In this document: one piece after another, positions 1 to 7,173 of the stretch
Position numbering within the stretch: the first letter of the stretch is position 1
Layout: the number at the start of each line of letters is the position of its first letter
Source of the DNA: Paenibacillus sp. 32352
GTDB lineage: Bacteria; Bacillota; Bacilli; Paenibacillales; NBRC-103111
Assembly (NCBI RefSeq): GCF_002042965.1
Contig: NZ_MZNT01000018.1
Location: 1 to 64,000 of the forward strand
DNA: 64,000 nt
Reading direction: 5' to 3'
Position numbers and translations under genes: made by a program
Notes under the pieces: generated by a model
Seen by the model: only the letters and a program-made list of their open reading frames with translations
What the model was told of the DNA's origin: nothing
The model's database searches: none

Positions 1-70
1 TTGGAACCGCCGTATGCGGACCCGCATGTACGGTGGTGTGAGAGGACGGGGGTTAATCACCCCCTCCTAC
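1..70 (+). mobile_element. 3' end of a group II intron (domains V and VI)
   Basis: The first 70 bases fold like the catalytic 3' end of a group II intron. Bases 6-14 pair with 29-37, a two-base bulge (TG, 27-28) follows, and 15-18 pair with 23-26 around a four-base loop: the domain V shape. Bases 43-52 pair with 60-68 as a G/C-rich domain VI hairpin, and the predicted intron end is the TAC at 68-70. The rest of the intron and any reverse transcriptase lie outside the window. The intron runs antisense to the regulator gene it abuts, so it could not be spliced from that gene's mRNA. Confidence 0.8.
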
Positions 71-448
71 TCGATTATCGAAAAAACGCAGGTTCTTACC
101 CGTCTGAAGCTTGCCGGTGCTGATCATCCACTCGAAGCCCTGCTCCACAATGCCTATCAAATATTCAACGGCTTTGGGGTCATGTTCATGCAGCGCACGC
201 AAGGATAGGGCAAGCTGCTCGATCCGGGCGCCTGCGTCATTCTCGATATACGGCTCGATCTCGTTGGTTTCGATCAACTGAAATTCGTTTTGCAGCTTGT
301 TGATGATTTCCAGCTGAAGCGTCCTTGTTTTGCCGGATTCAAGATTGCTTAAATAATCGGGCGATACACCGAGCTCCCTTGCAAAATCCATAATGTCCAC
401 GCCGCGCTGCTGCCGGATGGTTTTGATGTACAGGCCAATCTCATTCAT
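53..448 (-). CDS. XRE-family helix-turn-helix regulator, 3' end altered by intron
   Basis: 131-aa DNA-binding protein. Residues 4-60 form a Cro/C1-type HTH (IRQQRGVDIMDFARELGVS, then DYLSNLESGKTR), followed by a helical tail probably used for dimerisation. The ATG at 448 has a weak upstream ribosome site. The last exon-encoded residue is Arg (71-73); the final V-G-G-G-D and the stop codon at 53-55 come from group II intron sequence. The native C-terminus has therefore been replaced, and the lost length cannot be judged from this window. No target is evident. The adjacent methyltransferase promoter is of MerR type and not an obvious XRE operator. Confidence 0.8.
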   Translation of the reverse strand: MNEIGLYIKTIRQQRGVDIMDFARELGVSPDYLSNLESGKTRTLQLEIINKLQNEFQLIETNEIEPYIENDAGARIEQLALSLRALHEHDPKAVEYLIGIVEQGFEWMISTGKLQTGKNLRFFDNRVGGGD

Positions 449-568
449 CCAATCACCGCTCCTTCGTAAGGGTATATGTCCAGTATGGACCGGATGGCTA
501 ATGCATAACCGTTAGGACGCGTAGAGGCACGGAGTGACAGCAGCATTTCGGTTGGCGGCACTATGCTA

Positions 569-599
569 TTGACCTTCACGTTACGTTAAGCTTTATGAT
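569..599 (+). promoter_or_regulatory. MerR-type promoter with 19-bp spacer
   Basis: -35 TTGACC (569-574) and -10 TATGAT (594-599) are separated by 19 bp, too long for ordinary sigma-A promoters but the hallmark of MerR-activated ones. The spacer holds the dyad CTTCACGTTACGTTAAG (574-590), near-symmetric about its centre. It drives the methyltransferase gene at 639. A second promoter with the same architecture and core motif lies at 2909-2939. No MerR gene is present in the window. Confidence 0.65.
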
Positions 600-638
600 G
601 ATGGCGAACCGGTTCCACTACGATAAGGAGGATTCGAT

Positions 639-1325
639 ATGCCAAATCATTCTGTTATTTATCAGCAGCAAGCAGACCAGTACCACTTGTTGATTTCCAA
701 GCAAAAGCCGCTCCTTCCCGCCATAGAAGAGCTGATCAGCCCGGAGGGCCTGGACATTCTGGATATGGGGGCAGGCTCCGGCAGATTTACGGTTGAATTG
801 GCTGCCAAAGCCAAATCCATCGTTGCTGCCGATGCTTCGGAAGCCATGTTAAAGGTTGCAGCCGAACGTCTGAAGGAAGCGGGATTCGCTCATTGGAGAA
901 CGATCGCCGCAGATCACAGGCTGCTTCCGCTAGCGGACGACAGCGTCGATTTCATCATTGCAGGCTGGACGATCTGCTACCTTACGAATGCCGATGTTCC
1001 CGATGCCATGGGCAATTTGAGGAAGATCCTAGCCGAGATGAGACGGGTGCTGCGGCCTAACGGCACCATTCTTATCTTGGAAACGATGGGTACAGGGGAA
1101 GAACAGCCTAACCCGCCGGAGTTTTTGAAAGCATACTATGACGCGCTCGTTCAGGATTACGGATTTAACCACAAATGGATTCGGATGGATTATACCTTTG
1201 AGAATCTTCAGCAGGCGGAGCAGCTTGCGGGATTTTTCTTCGGGGATGCCATGGCGAAGCGGGTGGTTGAACGGAACTGGATTCAGCTGCCGGAATGTGC
1301 GGGAATGTGGTGGCTAAAAACATAG
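639..1325 (+). CDS. class I SAM-dependent methyltransferase
   Basis: 228 aa, Methyltransf_11-like Rossmann fold. Motif I (ILDMGAGSGRFTVELA, about residues 40-55) binds S-adenosylmethionine; an acidic residue follows in AADAS, and DFIIAGWTICYL (about 107-118) is motif IV/V. The substrate cannot be inferred. The start is fixed by AAGGAGG at 625-631 eight bases before the ATG. It is a single gene behind a MerR-type promoter, so induction by a small toxic molecule is plausible but unproven. The two-residue shift in GC and codon use relative to neighbours is not noticeable, and nothing looks truncated. Confidence 0.88.
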   Translation: MPNHSVIYQQQADQYHLLISKQKPLLPAIEELISPEGLDILDMGAGSGRFTVELAAKAKSIVAADASEAMLKVAAERLKEAGFAHWRTIAADHRLLPLADDSVDFIIAGWTICYLTNADVPDAMGNLRKILAEMRRVLRPNGTILILETMGTGEEQPNPPEFLKAYYDALVQDYGFNHKWIRMDYTFENLQQAEQLAGFFFGDAMAKRVVERNWIQLPECAGMWWLKT

Positions 1326-1409
1326 CAATCCATAAGAAGCTTGGAAGAGGTATGTACTCTATAATTAGCTTGTACCGATAAAGCTGAACTTTGAAAGGTG
1401 GAACATATT

Positions 1410-1811
1410 GTGGGACAAGTGAGACCTTTTCTTTTATCTGAGGATGCAAGAGCGCAAGCGGAGTTTTACACCCAATCCCTTGGCGGGGAAATCGTATCGG
1501 TCATGACACACGAACAAGCAACGGGGGCACAGCACGAGCATAAGGACAAGGTCATCCATTTATGTCTGGTTGTTGCCGGCGGATGCTCTATTTTTATGGC
1601 CGATTCCTTGGAGCCTTTTACTAGGGGAACGGGCGTATTACTCAATGTATCGTACAAAACGGAATCGGAAGCTGGCGAGGCATTTGCCAAGCTTGCAGCG
1701 GGCGGTCAAGTGAAGCAGCCTTTTGCGCTGCAGCCTTTCGGCCTGTATTACGGAGAGCTTACAGATCGATACGGTGTCGCGTGGATGGTTACATCCGAGC
1801 CTAACGAGTAA
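1410..1811 (+). CDS. VOC-family (glyoxalase/PhnB-like) protein
   Basis: 133 aa. The pattern VRPFLLSEDARAQAEFYTQS at the N-terminus and GLYYGELTDRYGVAWMV at the C-terminus is typical of PhnB/3-demethylubiquinone-methyltransferase-like members of the vicinal-oxygen-chelate superfamily, which bind small molecules or catalyse metal-dependent chemistry. An in-frame GTG also exists at 1398, but AAAGGTGG at 1394-1401 fits the GTG at 1410 with eight-base spacing, so the shorter form is chosen. The central HEHKDKVIHLCL segment supplies possible metal ligands. The substrate is unknown. Confidence 0.85.
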   Translation: MGQVRPFLLSEDARAQAEFYTQSLGGEIVSVMTHEQATGAQHEHKDKVIHLCLVVAGGCSIFMADSLEPFTRGTGVLLNVSYKTESEAGEAFAKLAAGGQVKQPFALQPFGLYYGELTDRYGVAWMVTSEPNE

Positions 1812-1848
1812 CATCATATTTATCTAACACCTTGCAATAACCCATAAG

Positions 1849-1876
1849 GCTGCCGCCAAAAACGGCGGTCTTTTGG
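1849..1876 (+). terminator. intrinsic terminator after the VOC gene
   Basis: CCGCC (1853-1857) pairs with GGCGG (1864-1868) around an A-rich loop and is followed by TCTTTT. The stem is short but well placed 40 bases after the stop codon. Confidence 0.6.
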
Positions 1877-1907
1877 TTCTGTCGACAAGCTGAACGGTTC
1901 ATATTTG

Positions 1908-1955
1908 AAAAATGAAGGGTTCAAAGTCCAGCGCTTCAGCTGGATTTTTGAACCC
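1908..1955 (-). terminator. long hairpin, likely terminator of the SDR gene
   Basis: Arms 1917-1932 and 1939-1955 pair almost perfectly (GGGTTCAAA...TTTGAACCC) around a short loop. Read on the minus strand it is followed by TTCATTTTTC, fitting termination of the convergent SDR gene that ends at 2024. Confidence 0.6.
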
Positions 1956-2023
1956 CGTTTCTATGACATTATTAATTTCGGGACTCTCGGAACGTCATAG
2001 CCATCCCGCTGTGTGGGGGCATT

Positions 2024-2788
2024 TTATAGATGAGAGCCTCCGCTTGCGTCAATCAATTGACCGGTCACCCAGCGGCTGTCCGATGAGGCCAAAAAGGCCG
2101 CAATATTCGCGACATCCTCTGGCTCACCCCAACGGTTGAAGGTGGAGAGGCCAGCGGCAAACTTCTGTCCTTCGAGACTCTGCAAGGTATCGGCATTCAT
2201 CTCTGTATTGATAAAGCCAGGGAGGATGGCGTTCACTGTAATGAGGCGTTTTCCAAGCTGCTGAGCGAGGACGCTTGTCAGAGTATTGACCGCCCCCTTC
2301 GAGATGCTGTAGGCGAAGACATTAGGAAGAGCCATCTTAGTAACAAACGATGAAATATTAATGATTCGCCCCTCATCCCTAAGACGCGGCAGAGCCTGCT
2401 GAATAACAAAAAGCGGTGCCTTTACATTAATGTTCATCACTTCATCGAAGGATTGCTCCGTCGTGTCTTCAATAGTCACCATTTGTCCGATTCCGGCATT
2501 ATTGATAAGAATATCGAATCGATTCTCCCCTGTTCGCTTGTAAAGGGCTTCATCCATTGCGTCATATAAATCCGTTACGCCTTTAAGAGAATGAAAATCC
2601 GCGTGGACGGTAAATGCGGAGCCTCCATGATTTTGAATCTGGCGGACGACTTCCTCTGCTTGACTTTGTCTTTTTCCATAATGAACTGCGACTAATGCGC
2701 CTTCCTCTGCGAGACGTAACGCGATGCTGCGGCCGATTCCCCGGCTTGCACCGGTGACTAATGCGATTTTACCTTGTAGCTTACTCAT
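2024..2788 (-). CDS. short-chain dehydrogenase/reductase (SDR)
   Basis: 254 aa, classical SDR. The N-terminal TGASRGIGRSIALRLAEEG (about 13-31) is the Gly-rich NAD(P)-binding motif; NNAG occurs near residue 97; catalytic Ser lies in INISS near 145 and the Tyr/Lys pair in YSISKGA near 160-164. The C-terminal PGFINTEM and WVTGQLIDASGG blocks are standard. An Arg in the region following the second strand (HYGKRQSQ) suggests NADP(H) preference. The specific substrate is unknown. The gene is monocistronic, divergent from the SRPBCC gene and convergent with the VOC gene. Confidence 0.92.
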   Translation of the reverse strand: MSKLQGKIALVTGASRGIGRSIALRLAEEGALVAVHYGKRQSQAEEVVRQIQNHGGSAFTVHADFHSLKGVTDLYDAMDEALYKRTGENRFDILINNAGIGQMVTIEDTTEQSFDEVMNINVKAPLFVIQQALPRLRDEGRIINISSFVTKMALPNVFAYSISKGAVNTLTSVLAQQLGKRLITVNAILPGFINTEMNADTLQSLEGQKFAAGLSTFNRWGEPEDVANIAAFLASSDSRWVTGQLIDASGGSHL

Positions 2789-2908
2789 GCTCTCTCATCT
2801 CCTTGTTTGAATTCATGTTAGTTATATCACAAGGGGATGTTCGAAATGTTGCGCTCTCATTCGGGGTGCAGTTACATACAAGCAAATTAGAAACTATCGC
2901 GATAACAC

Positions 2909-2939
2909 TTGCACCTTACGTAACGTAATGATTTATAGT
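2909..2939 (+). promoter_or_regulatory. MerR-type promoter with 19-bp spacer and TTACGT dyad
   Basis: -35 TTGCAC (2909-2914) and -10 TATAGT (2934-2939) are 19 bp apart. The spacer contains TTACGTAACGTAA (2916-2928), a perfect 6+1+6 palindrome. It precedes the SRPBCC gene at 2985. Architecture and core motif match the promoter at 569-599, so both genes probably answer to the same MerR-like regulator encoded elsewhere. Confidence 0.65.
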
Positions 2940-2984
2940 GAAATTACCCGCTGGAAGGCCATAATTTGAAAGGGAGGCATAAGT

Positions 2985-3425
2985 ATGAGCAAAGGTGAGA
3001 ATGAAGCAGTGGCTTCACGCGAATATGATGTACCAAGGGAGCTGGTGTTTCAAGCTTGGACAACCCCTGATTTGTTAGCTCAATGGTGGGGGCCGGAAGG
3101 ATTTACGAATACGTTTCACGAGTGTGATATTAGACCCGGGGGAACATGGAGGTTCACGATGCACGGCCCGAATGGAGCAGATTATCCCAATCATTGCGTC
3201 TTTGTTGAGATTGTGCCGTTTGAGCAGGTCGTGCTGGATCATGTATCCGGTCCTGAATTTCGGGTAACGGCTTCCTTTGAGGATCTGGGAGGCAGAACCA
3301 AGGTGACTTTTCGCCAGACTTTCAAGAAGGCGGAGGTGTTCGAACAGGTTAAGGCTTACTGTGTTGAAGGGAATGAACAGAACCTGGACCGGTTGGGCAG
3401 GGTGCTGACGGAAATAGCTTTTTAG
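2985..3425 (+). CDS. SRPBCC (AHSA1-like) domain protein
   Basis: 146 aa, helix-grip START/SRPBCC fold. Diagnostic blocks are SREYDVPRELVFQAWT (about 11-26), LAQWWGPEGFTNTF with the conserved WWGP, the DIRPGGTWRFTMHGPNG turn, and a C-terminal long helix (GNEQNLDRLGRVL). Such proteins bind hydrophobic ligands; the specific ligand is unknown. Ribosome site GGGAGG lies at 2971-2976. A MerR-type promoter precedes it, a pairing that fits a ligand-binding stress protein. Confidence 0.88.
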   Translation: MSKGENEAVASREYDVPRELVFQAWTTPDLLAQWWGPEGFTNTFHECDIRPGGTWRFTMHGPNGADYPNHCVFVEIVPFEQVVLDHVSGPEFRVTASFEDLGGRTKVTFRQTFKKAEVFEQVKAYCVEGNEQNLDRLGRVLTEIAF

Positions 3426-3437
3426 CTTTACTAAGAA

Positions 3438-3485
3438 ATGTCGTCGTTCATGCTCCTTGTGGGGGATGACGGCGATATTTTTTTT
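3438..3485 (+). terminator. intrinsic terminator after the SRPBCC gene
   Basis: ATGTCGTCGTTCAT (3438-3451) pairs with GATGACGGCGATAT (3465-3478), with several G-U pairs, followed by an eight-base T run. Confidence 0.7.
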
Positions 3486-3610
3486 GATGCGGAGGGAAGC
3501 AGTATGTGCAACAAGCCGCGGGATAGGGCGTTTATTAGGCGAATGGGTTTGCATAAATGAAACTTCATGTTATCATTTCCGTAAATATCAGATGACTTAT
3601 ACATAAAGAA

Positions 3611-4045
3611 GTGAGGATGAAAGCTTTGAAATTCATGAAGTCTATTTTGTTTGTATTCCTAAGCTGTTTGCTGCTTCTGGCCGGATGCGGAGTGAGCAAG
3701 GAAAAACCGCAATCAGAGGATTATACGACGTTTGAAAGTGTCGCCAAGTACATTCAAGCTCATAACAAATTGCCGGATAATTTTATTACCAAGAACGAAG
3801 CGACCAAGCGGGGCTGGGATCCTCAGAAAGGGAACTTGAATCAAGTTGCACCTGGTAAAAGCATAGGCGGCGATGTCTTCCAAAACCGTGAAAATAAATT
3901 GCCCTCGAAAAAGGGGAGAATATGGTACGAAGCCGATATCAATTACAAATCAGGCCACAGGGGAAAAGACCGCATCTTATTTTCCAACGACGGCTTAATC
4001 TATAAGACCGAGGATCATTACGAAACGTTTCAGCAAATCAAGTAA
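3611..4045 (+). CDS. barnase-type ribonuclease, predicted lipoprotein
   Basis: 144 aa. Residues about 37-144 match barnase (N1/T1-type guanyl ribonuclease) closely, including VAPGKSIGGDVFQNRE and IYKTEDHYETF. All active-site residues are visible: Lys61 (barnase K27), Glu107 (E73), Arg117 (R83), Arg121 (R87) and His136 (H102). The export signal differs from classical barnase: residues 9-26 form a lipoprotein signal ending in LLAGC with Cys26 as the lipidation site, so the enzyme should be membrane-tethered outside the cell. The start is uncertain: GTG 3611, ATG 3617, TTG 3626 and ATG 3635 are all in frame, and GTGAGG at 3611-3616 could itself be the ribosome site for TTG 3626. The inhibitor gene follows 17 bases downstream. 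Confidence 0.93.
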   Translation: MRMKALKFMKSILFVFLSCLLLLAGCGVSKEKPQSEDYTTFESVAKYIQAHNKLPDNFITKNEATKRGWDPQKGNLNQVAPGKSIGGDVFQNRENKLPSKKGRIWYEADINYKSGHRGKDRILFSNDGLIYKTEDHYETFQQIK

Positions 4046-4062
4046 ACACAGGGGGGATAGCC

Positions 4063-4335
4063 TTGCGCGAAATCATACTGGATGGCCGGAAATTTGATTC
4101 TAAAGACCAGCTGCATGCTGTCTTAAAAGAAGCCCTGTCGCTGCCGCACTATTACGGTAATAATTTGGACGCCTTATGGGATTGTCTGACCGGATGGGTT
4201 GAACTGCCGCTAACGCTTCGCTGGCAGCATTTTCAGGAAAGCGAGAAAAAGCTCGGGGAGTATACTGGGCTTTTGTTGCAGCTTTTTCAAGACGCGGAGA
4301 AGGAGATTGAAGGTTTTCATTTGCGGATCGAGTAA
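4063..4335 (+). CDS. barstar-family ribonuclease inhibitor
   Basis: 90 aa, same length as barstar. The helix-2 signature LPHYYGNNLDALWDCLTGW (28-45) is nearly identical to barstar, and Asp36 and Asp40 match barstar D35 and D39, which plug the barnase active site. The cytoplasmic inhibitor protects the cell from nuclease made before export. It starts with TTG at 4063 after a GGGGGG ribosome site and forms an operon with the nuclease gene. A structured-RNA candidate and a terminator follow. Confidence 0.93.
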   Translation: MREIILDGRKFDSKDQLHAVLKEALSLPHYYGNNLDALWDCLTGWVELPLTLRWQHFQESEKKLGEYTGLLLQLFQDAEKEIEGFHLRIE

Positions 4336-4381
4336 AAGCTTAATGAATAAGACGGAGGGGTATATCATAGACATGAGAGAG

Positions 4382-4493
4382 CCTCTATCGAAGCCTTTCT
4401 AAGACGTGCGGCCGGCGTCTAGAGGTAGGTTTTATCGCCAAATAAAATTTTTACATCCGATGACCTCGGAGTCTTATAAATTCTGTGGTAAAA
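4382..4493 (+). ncRNA. candidate structured RNA, copy 1
   Basis: Intergenic 112-nt element. Helix P1 pairs CCTCT (4382-4386) with AGAGG (4421-4425); P2 pairs AGACG (4402-4406) with CGTCT (4416-4420) around a GCGGCCG-containing loop; P3 pairs TTTTATCGCCA (4430-4440) with TGGTAAAA (4486-4493), enclosing CGATGACCTCGGAGTCTTATA. A second copy at 43621-43737 keeps the loop blocks (GCGGCCG, GGTTTTATCGCCA, GATGACCT, GTCTTATA) but swaps the helix sequences with pairing kept. This copy lies after barstar and is followed at once by a terminator. I cannot match it to a known RNA family. The function is unknown. Confidence 0.65.
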
Positions 4494-4529
4494 AAGGACA
4501 AGAGCAGAAGCTGCACTTGTCCTTTTATT
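4490..4529. terminator. bidirectional intrinsic terminator
   Basis: AAAAGGACAAG (4493-4503) pairs with CTTGTCCTTTT (4515-4525) with a T run on both strands. It can end the barnase/barstar/RNA transcript and the convergent EamA transcript. Confidence 0.85.
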
Positions 4530-4595
4530 AATTTAGAGCTTGTGTGGAAGCTGCAATAGACTGCACCGGTCAATGTTGACTAAACTTTTAACTTA

Positions 4596-5462
4596 CTAGG
4601 TCTTATTACCCCTGCTTGTTTCGCTTAGCAGCGTCGATCCCAACAATAAGGCAGCGCCAGCCAATTGAAGTAATGTCATCTTTTCGCCTATGACAAGAAC
4701 TGAAATAAACAAGGAAGTTAAAGGATCTATATAGCTTAATACAGCGACGCTCTGAGCCTTAAGCCCGCTCATTCCAGTAAAGAACAGGTAGAATCCTACT
4801 CCCGCATGAAATATTCCCAGGAGCAGCAGTAAAATAATAGAATTGCCCGATATCCGGAAAATAGGAGAGCCTTCTGTAATGAAAACATAAGGCAGTAGTA
4901 TGACAGAGGATAAGACAATCTGTATAAACGTATTCTCCAGCCCGTTCATGTTTCGGATGAACTTGTTAACCAGGGTCAAGACCGCATAAAAACCCGCCGC
5001 TATAAGCCCATAGATAATACCGAGCAGATTATGTTCGGCTGTGGCTGTTTTATTGCTCTGTACAATCAAAACCAATCCGATAAGGGCAATGACGACACAT
5101 ATTGCTTTTTTTAGCGAAAGCTTTTCTTTCAATACAACAGGCGACATCACGATAACCAGCACAGGAGCAAAATAATAGCTTATGGCTGCATTCGCAATCG
5201 TAGTTTCCTTATAGGACTGAAAAAGAAAAATCCAATTGCCGCACAAAGCGAGGCTCGCTATAAACAGCGGGACCACATTTCTTCTTATAATTTGCCGTGA
5301 TATTTTATGCTTCGTACTCATGCAGATGATGAATAAAAACATACTGCCAATAAGGCTCATGAAAAGAGCAATTACACTTGCACTCAAATCTATATATTTA
5401 GCAAAAACGCCAACTGCGCCAAATATGATCATCGACAAAATAAAATAAATCGTTTCTTTCAC
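4596..5462 (-). CDS. EamA/DMT-family transporter
   Basis: 288 aa with ten predicted membrane helices in two EamA repeats; the second repeat begins about residue 145 (GIIYGLIAAGFYAVLTLVNK). AISYYFAPVLVIVMSPVVLKEK at the end of repeat 1 and SVAVLSYIDPLTSLFISVL in repeat 2 are the standard family motifs. These drug/metabolite exporters move amino acids, nucleosides or similar small molecules; the substrate here is unknown. The ATG at 5462 follows a GAAAAAGAAG-type weak ribosome site. Two ACAGTAGA motifs lie in its upstream region (5525-5590). Confidence 0.88.
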   Translation of the reverse strand: MKETIYFILSMIIFGAVGVFAKYIDLSASVIALFMSLIGSMFLFIICMSTKHKISRQIIRRNVVPLFIASLALCGNWIFLFQSYKETTIANAAISYYFAPVLVIVMSPVVLKEKLSLKKAICVVIALIGLVLIVQSNKTATAEHNLLGIIYGLIAAGFYAVLTLVNKFIRNMNGLENTFIQIVLSSVILLPYVFITEGSPIFRISGNSIILLLLLGIFHAGVGFYLFFTGMSGLKAQSVAVLSYIDPLTSLFISVLVIGEKMTLLQLAGAALLLGSTLLSETSRGNKT

Positions 5463-5573
5463 TTCTTTTTCCCGCTTTCTACTAATATGATGGCGGACCT
5501 ATGCAGGCCGGCTGCCGAATGCATACAGTAGAATCTATGGAAAAGGTCTGACAAGCCTCTTGTAAGTACCCCG

Positions 5574-5590
5574 ACAGTAGATTCTACTGT
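5574..5590. promoter_or_regulatory. 17-bp palindrome, putative operator
   Basis: ACAGTAGATTCTACTGT is a perfect 8+1+8 palindrome in the divergent region between the EamA and AraC genes. A diverged half-copy, ACAGTAGAATCTA, lies at 5525-5537, 49 bp away. The pattern fits a repressor binding site for the EamA promoter, but no regulator is identified. Confidence 0.45.
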
Positions 5591-5811
5591 TAAGGCATTA
5601 CGGGAGGGGCGACAAAGTTAACCATGCGATATCTCCTCCATTTCGTTAATCACGTGAATCTTTATAAGAAAGCTGCATGTCATAAATTCATTATATAGCT
5701 AGAGTGAGTGACTGAAAAGTTCACTGAATATCTGAGAATTTTGAACATACTGGATATCACCCCCTTTGGTATAATAAGGAAGAAGACGTGAGAGATGAAA
5801 AGGTGAAAACC

Positions 5812-7173
5812 ATGAGCTATGCCGATTCTGTGCAAAGGGCGATCGACTATATCGAGGAGCGTCTGGACCAGGAGCTGGATCTTACCTGCATTGCCGAGGA
5901 AGCTTATCTGTCGGTCGCTCAGCTGTACCGGGTGTTTTATGCGCTTACCGGACATCCCGTCAAGGACTATATTCGCAAACGAAGAATAAGCGTTGCCGCC
6001 CATCAGTTGAGAAATACCGACCGGACGGTCGAGGAGCTCGCATGGGAGAGCGGGTTCGAATCCTACCATTCATTTGCCAAGGTATTCAAGAAGATCGTTG
6101 GGCTGACTCCCGCCAGCTATCGAAAGGCCGAGCTGTTCTTCAGCTTCGAACCGATCAGGCTGCATGACCAAATCTCGTACACGGAGGATAGGGAGCAAAC
6201 GGAGCGGTTCCCCGATGTCAAAGTGATTCGATTGCTGCCAGGCAAAATGTACAGCTATCTGCATATAGCCGATCATGAGGAGGGAATGGAGAACGAGGCG
6301 TTCCGGATCGTCGGACGGCTGCTGAGCACCCATGAGGTAACGCGAGACGTCAAGTCGAAGCTTCGCATTTTCGGTCATAATGTAGAGCTTACCGGCAAAG
6401 GACAGCCGCGAAAATACGGCTACAAGGTGTTGATAGCGGATACAGCGGACCAGACTATGGAGGATGCGTTTACCGGGGAGCCCTTCGCCGGAGGCTTGTA
6501 CGCCGTCAGAAGGATTCCTGCTGCATGTCCGAAGACCGTTCAGGATGCGTGGGACAGATTATTGTCCGAATGGCTGCCGAAGAGCACGTTTGACATCGGT
6601 ACACATCAATATATTGAGGAGTTCATTGCCTACAACGATAAAGTGACGAGAATGAACCTGTACCTCCCCGTGCAGCGGAAGCTTCATCCTGAACCGATAG
6701 AGATCGTTGAGCTGGGAGAAATCAAAGCATTCTTTTGCAGGGGAGATGGGGCAGAAGCTCAAAAGGCTGCGGAAATGCAGTTGATAGATTGGCATACTAA
6801 CGTGTCCCATGCGCGCTGGCGGAAGGGCCATGGTAAATATTATATGTCCTATCATTATGGAGCTAAAGATACGGAGGATTATTGGTGGGAGAACGGGATT
6901 TTGTCTGTTGGACCCGAAGCTCCGGCGCTGGAGGGACTGAAGGAAAAACGGCTGGGCTCCGGCACATATGCCTGCTGCGTGTCCAAGACGTACGGCTTGT
7001 TGACCGGGGTCTTGGATAAGATGCATCGTTGGATTATCGCCAATGACAGCTACAGATTGGATGAAGAGCGGCAATGGTTCGCTGAATATCATCTCATCGA
7101 GGGAAGCGATCTGGAGCAGGATACCGTGGTTAAAGTGTACATTCCCATCTCGAAAGGAGGGGGCTCGCTATGA
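5812..7173 (+). CDS. AraC-family regulator with GyrI-like effector domains
   Basis: 453 aa. An N-terminal AraC DNA-binding domain covers about residues 1-100 (AIDYIEERLDQELDLTCIAE, then ELAWESGFESYHSFAKVFKK), followed by two regions resembling the GyrI/SoxS-like effector-binding fold (about 135-285 and 290-450). It probably senses a small hydrophobic molecule and controls the operon. GTG 5788 is in frame, but an extended -10 (TGGTATAAT, 5767-5775) would put transcription start only a few bases before it; ATG 5812, with AAAGGTG eight bases upstream, is preferred. The stop overlaps the next start (ATGA at 7170). Confidence 0.85.
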   Translation: MSYADSVQRAIDYIEERLDQELDLTCIAEEAYLSVAQLYRVFYALTGHPVKDYIRKRRISVAAHQLRNTDRTVEELAWESGFESYHSFAKVFKKIVGLTPASYRKAELFFSFEPIRLHDQISYTEDREQTERFPDVKVIRLLPGKMYSYLHIADHEEGMENEAFRIVGRLLSTHEVTRDVKSKLRIFGHNVELTGKGQPRKYGYKVLIADTADQTMEDAFTGEPFAGGLYAVRRIPAACPKTVQDAWDRLLSEWLPKSTFDIGTHQYIEEFIAYNDKVTRMNLYLPVQRKLHPEPIEIVELGEIKAFFCRGDGAEAQKAAEMQLIDWHTNVSHARWRKGHGKYYMSYHYGAKDTEDYWWENGILSVGPEAPALEGLKEKRLGSGTYACCVSKTYGLLTGVLDKMHRWIIANDSYRLDEERQWFAEYHLIEGSDLEQDTVVKVYIPISKGGGSL

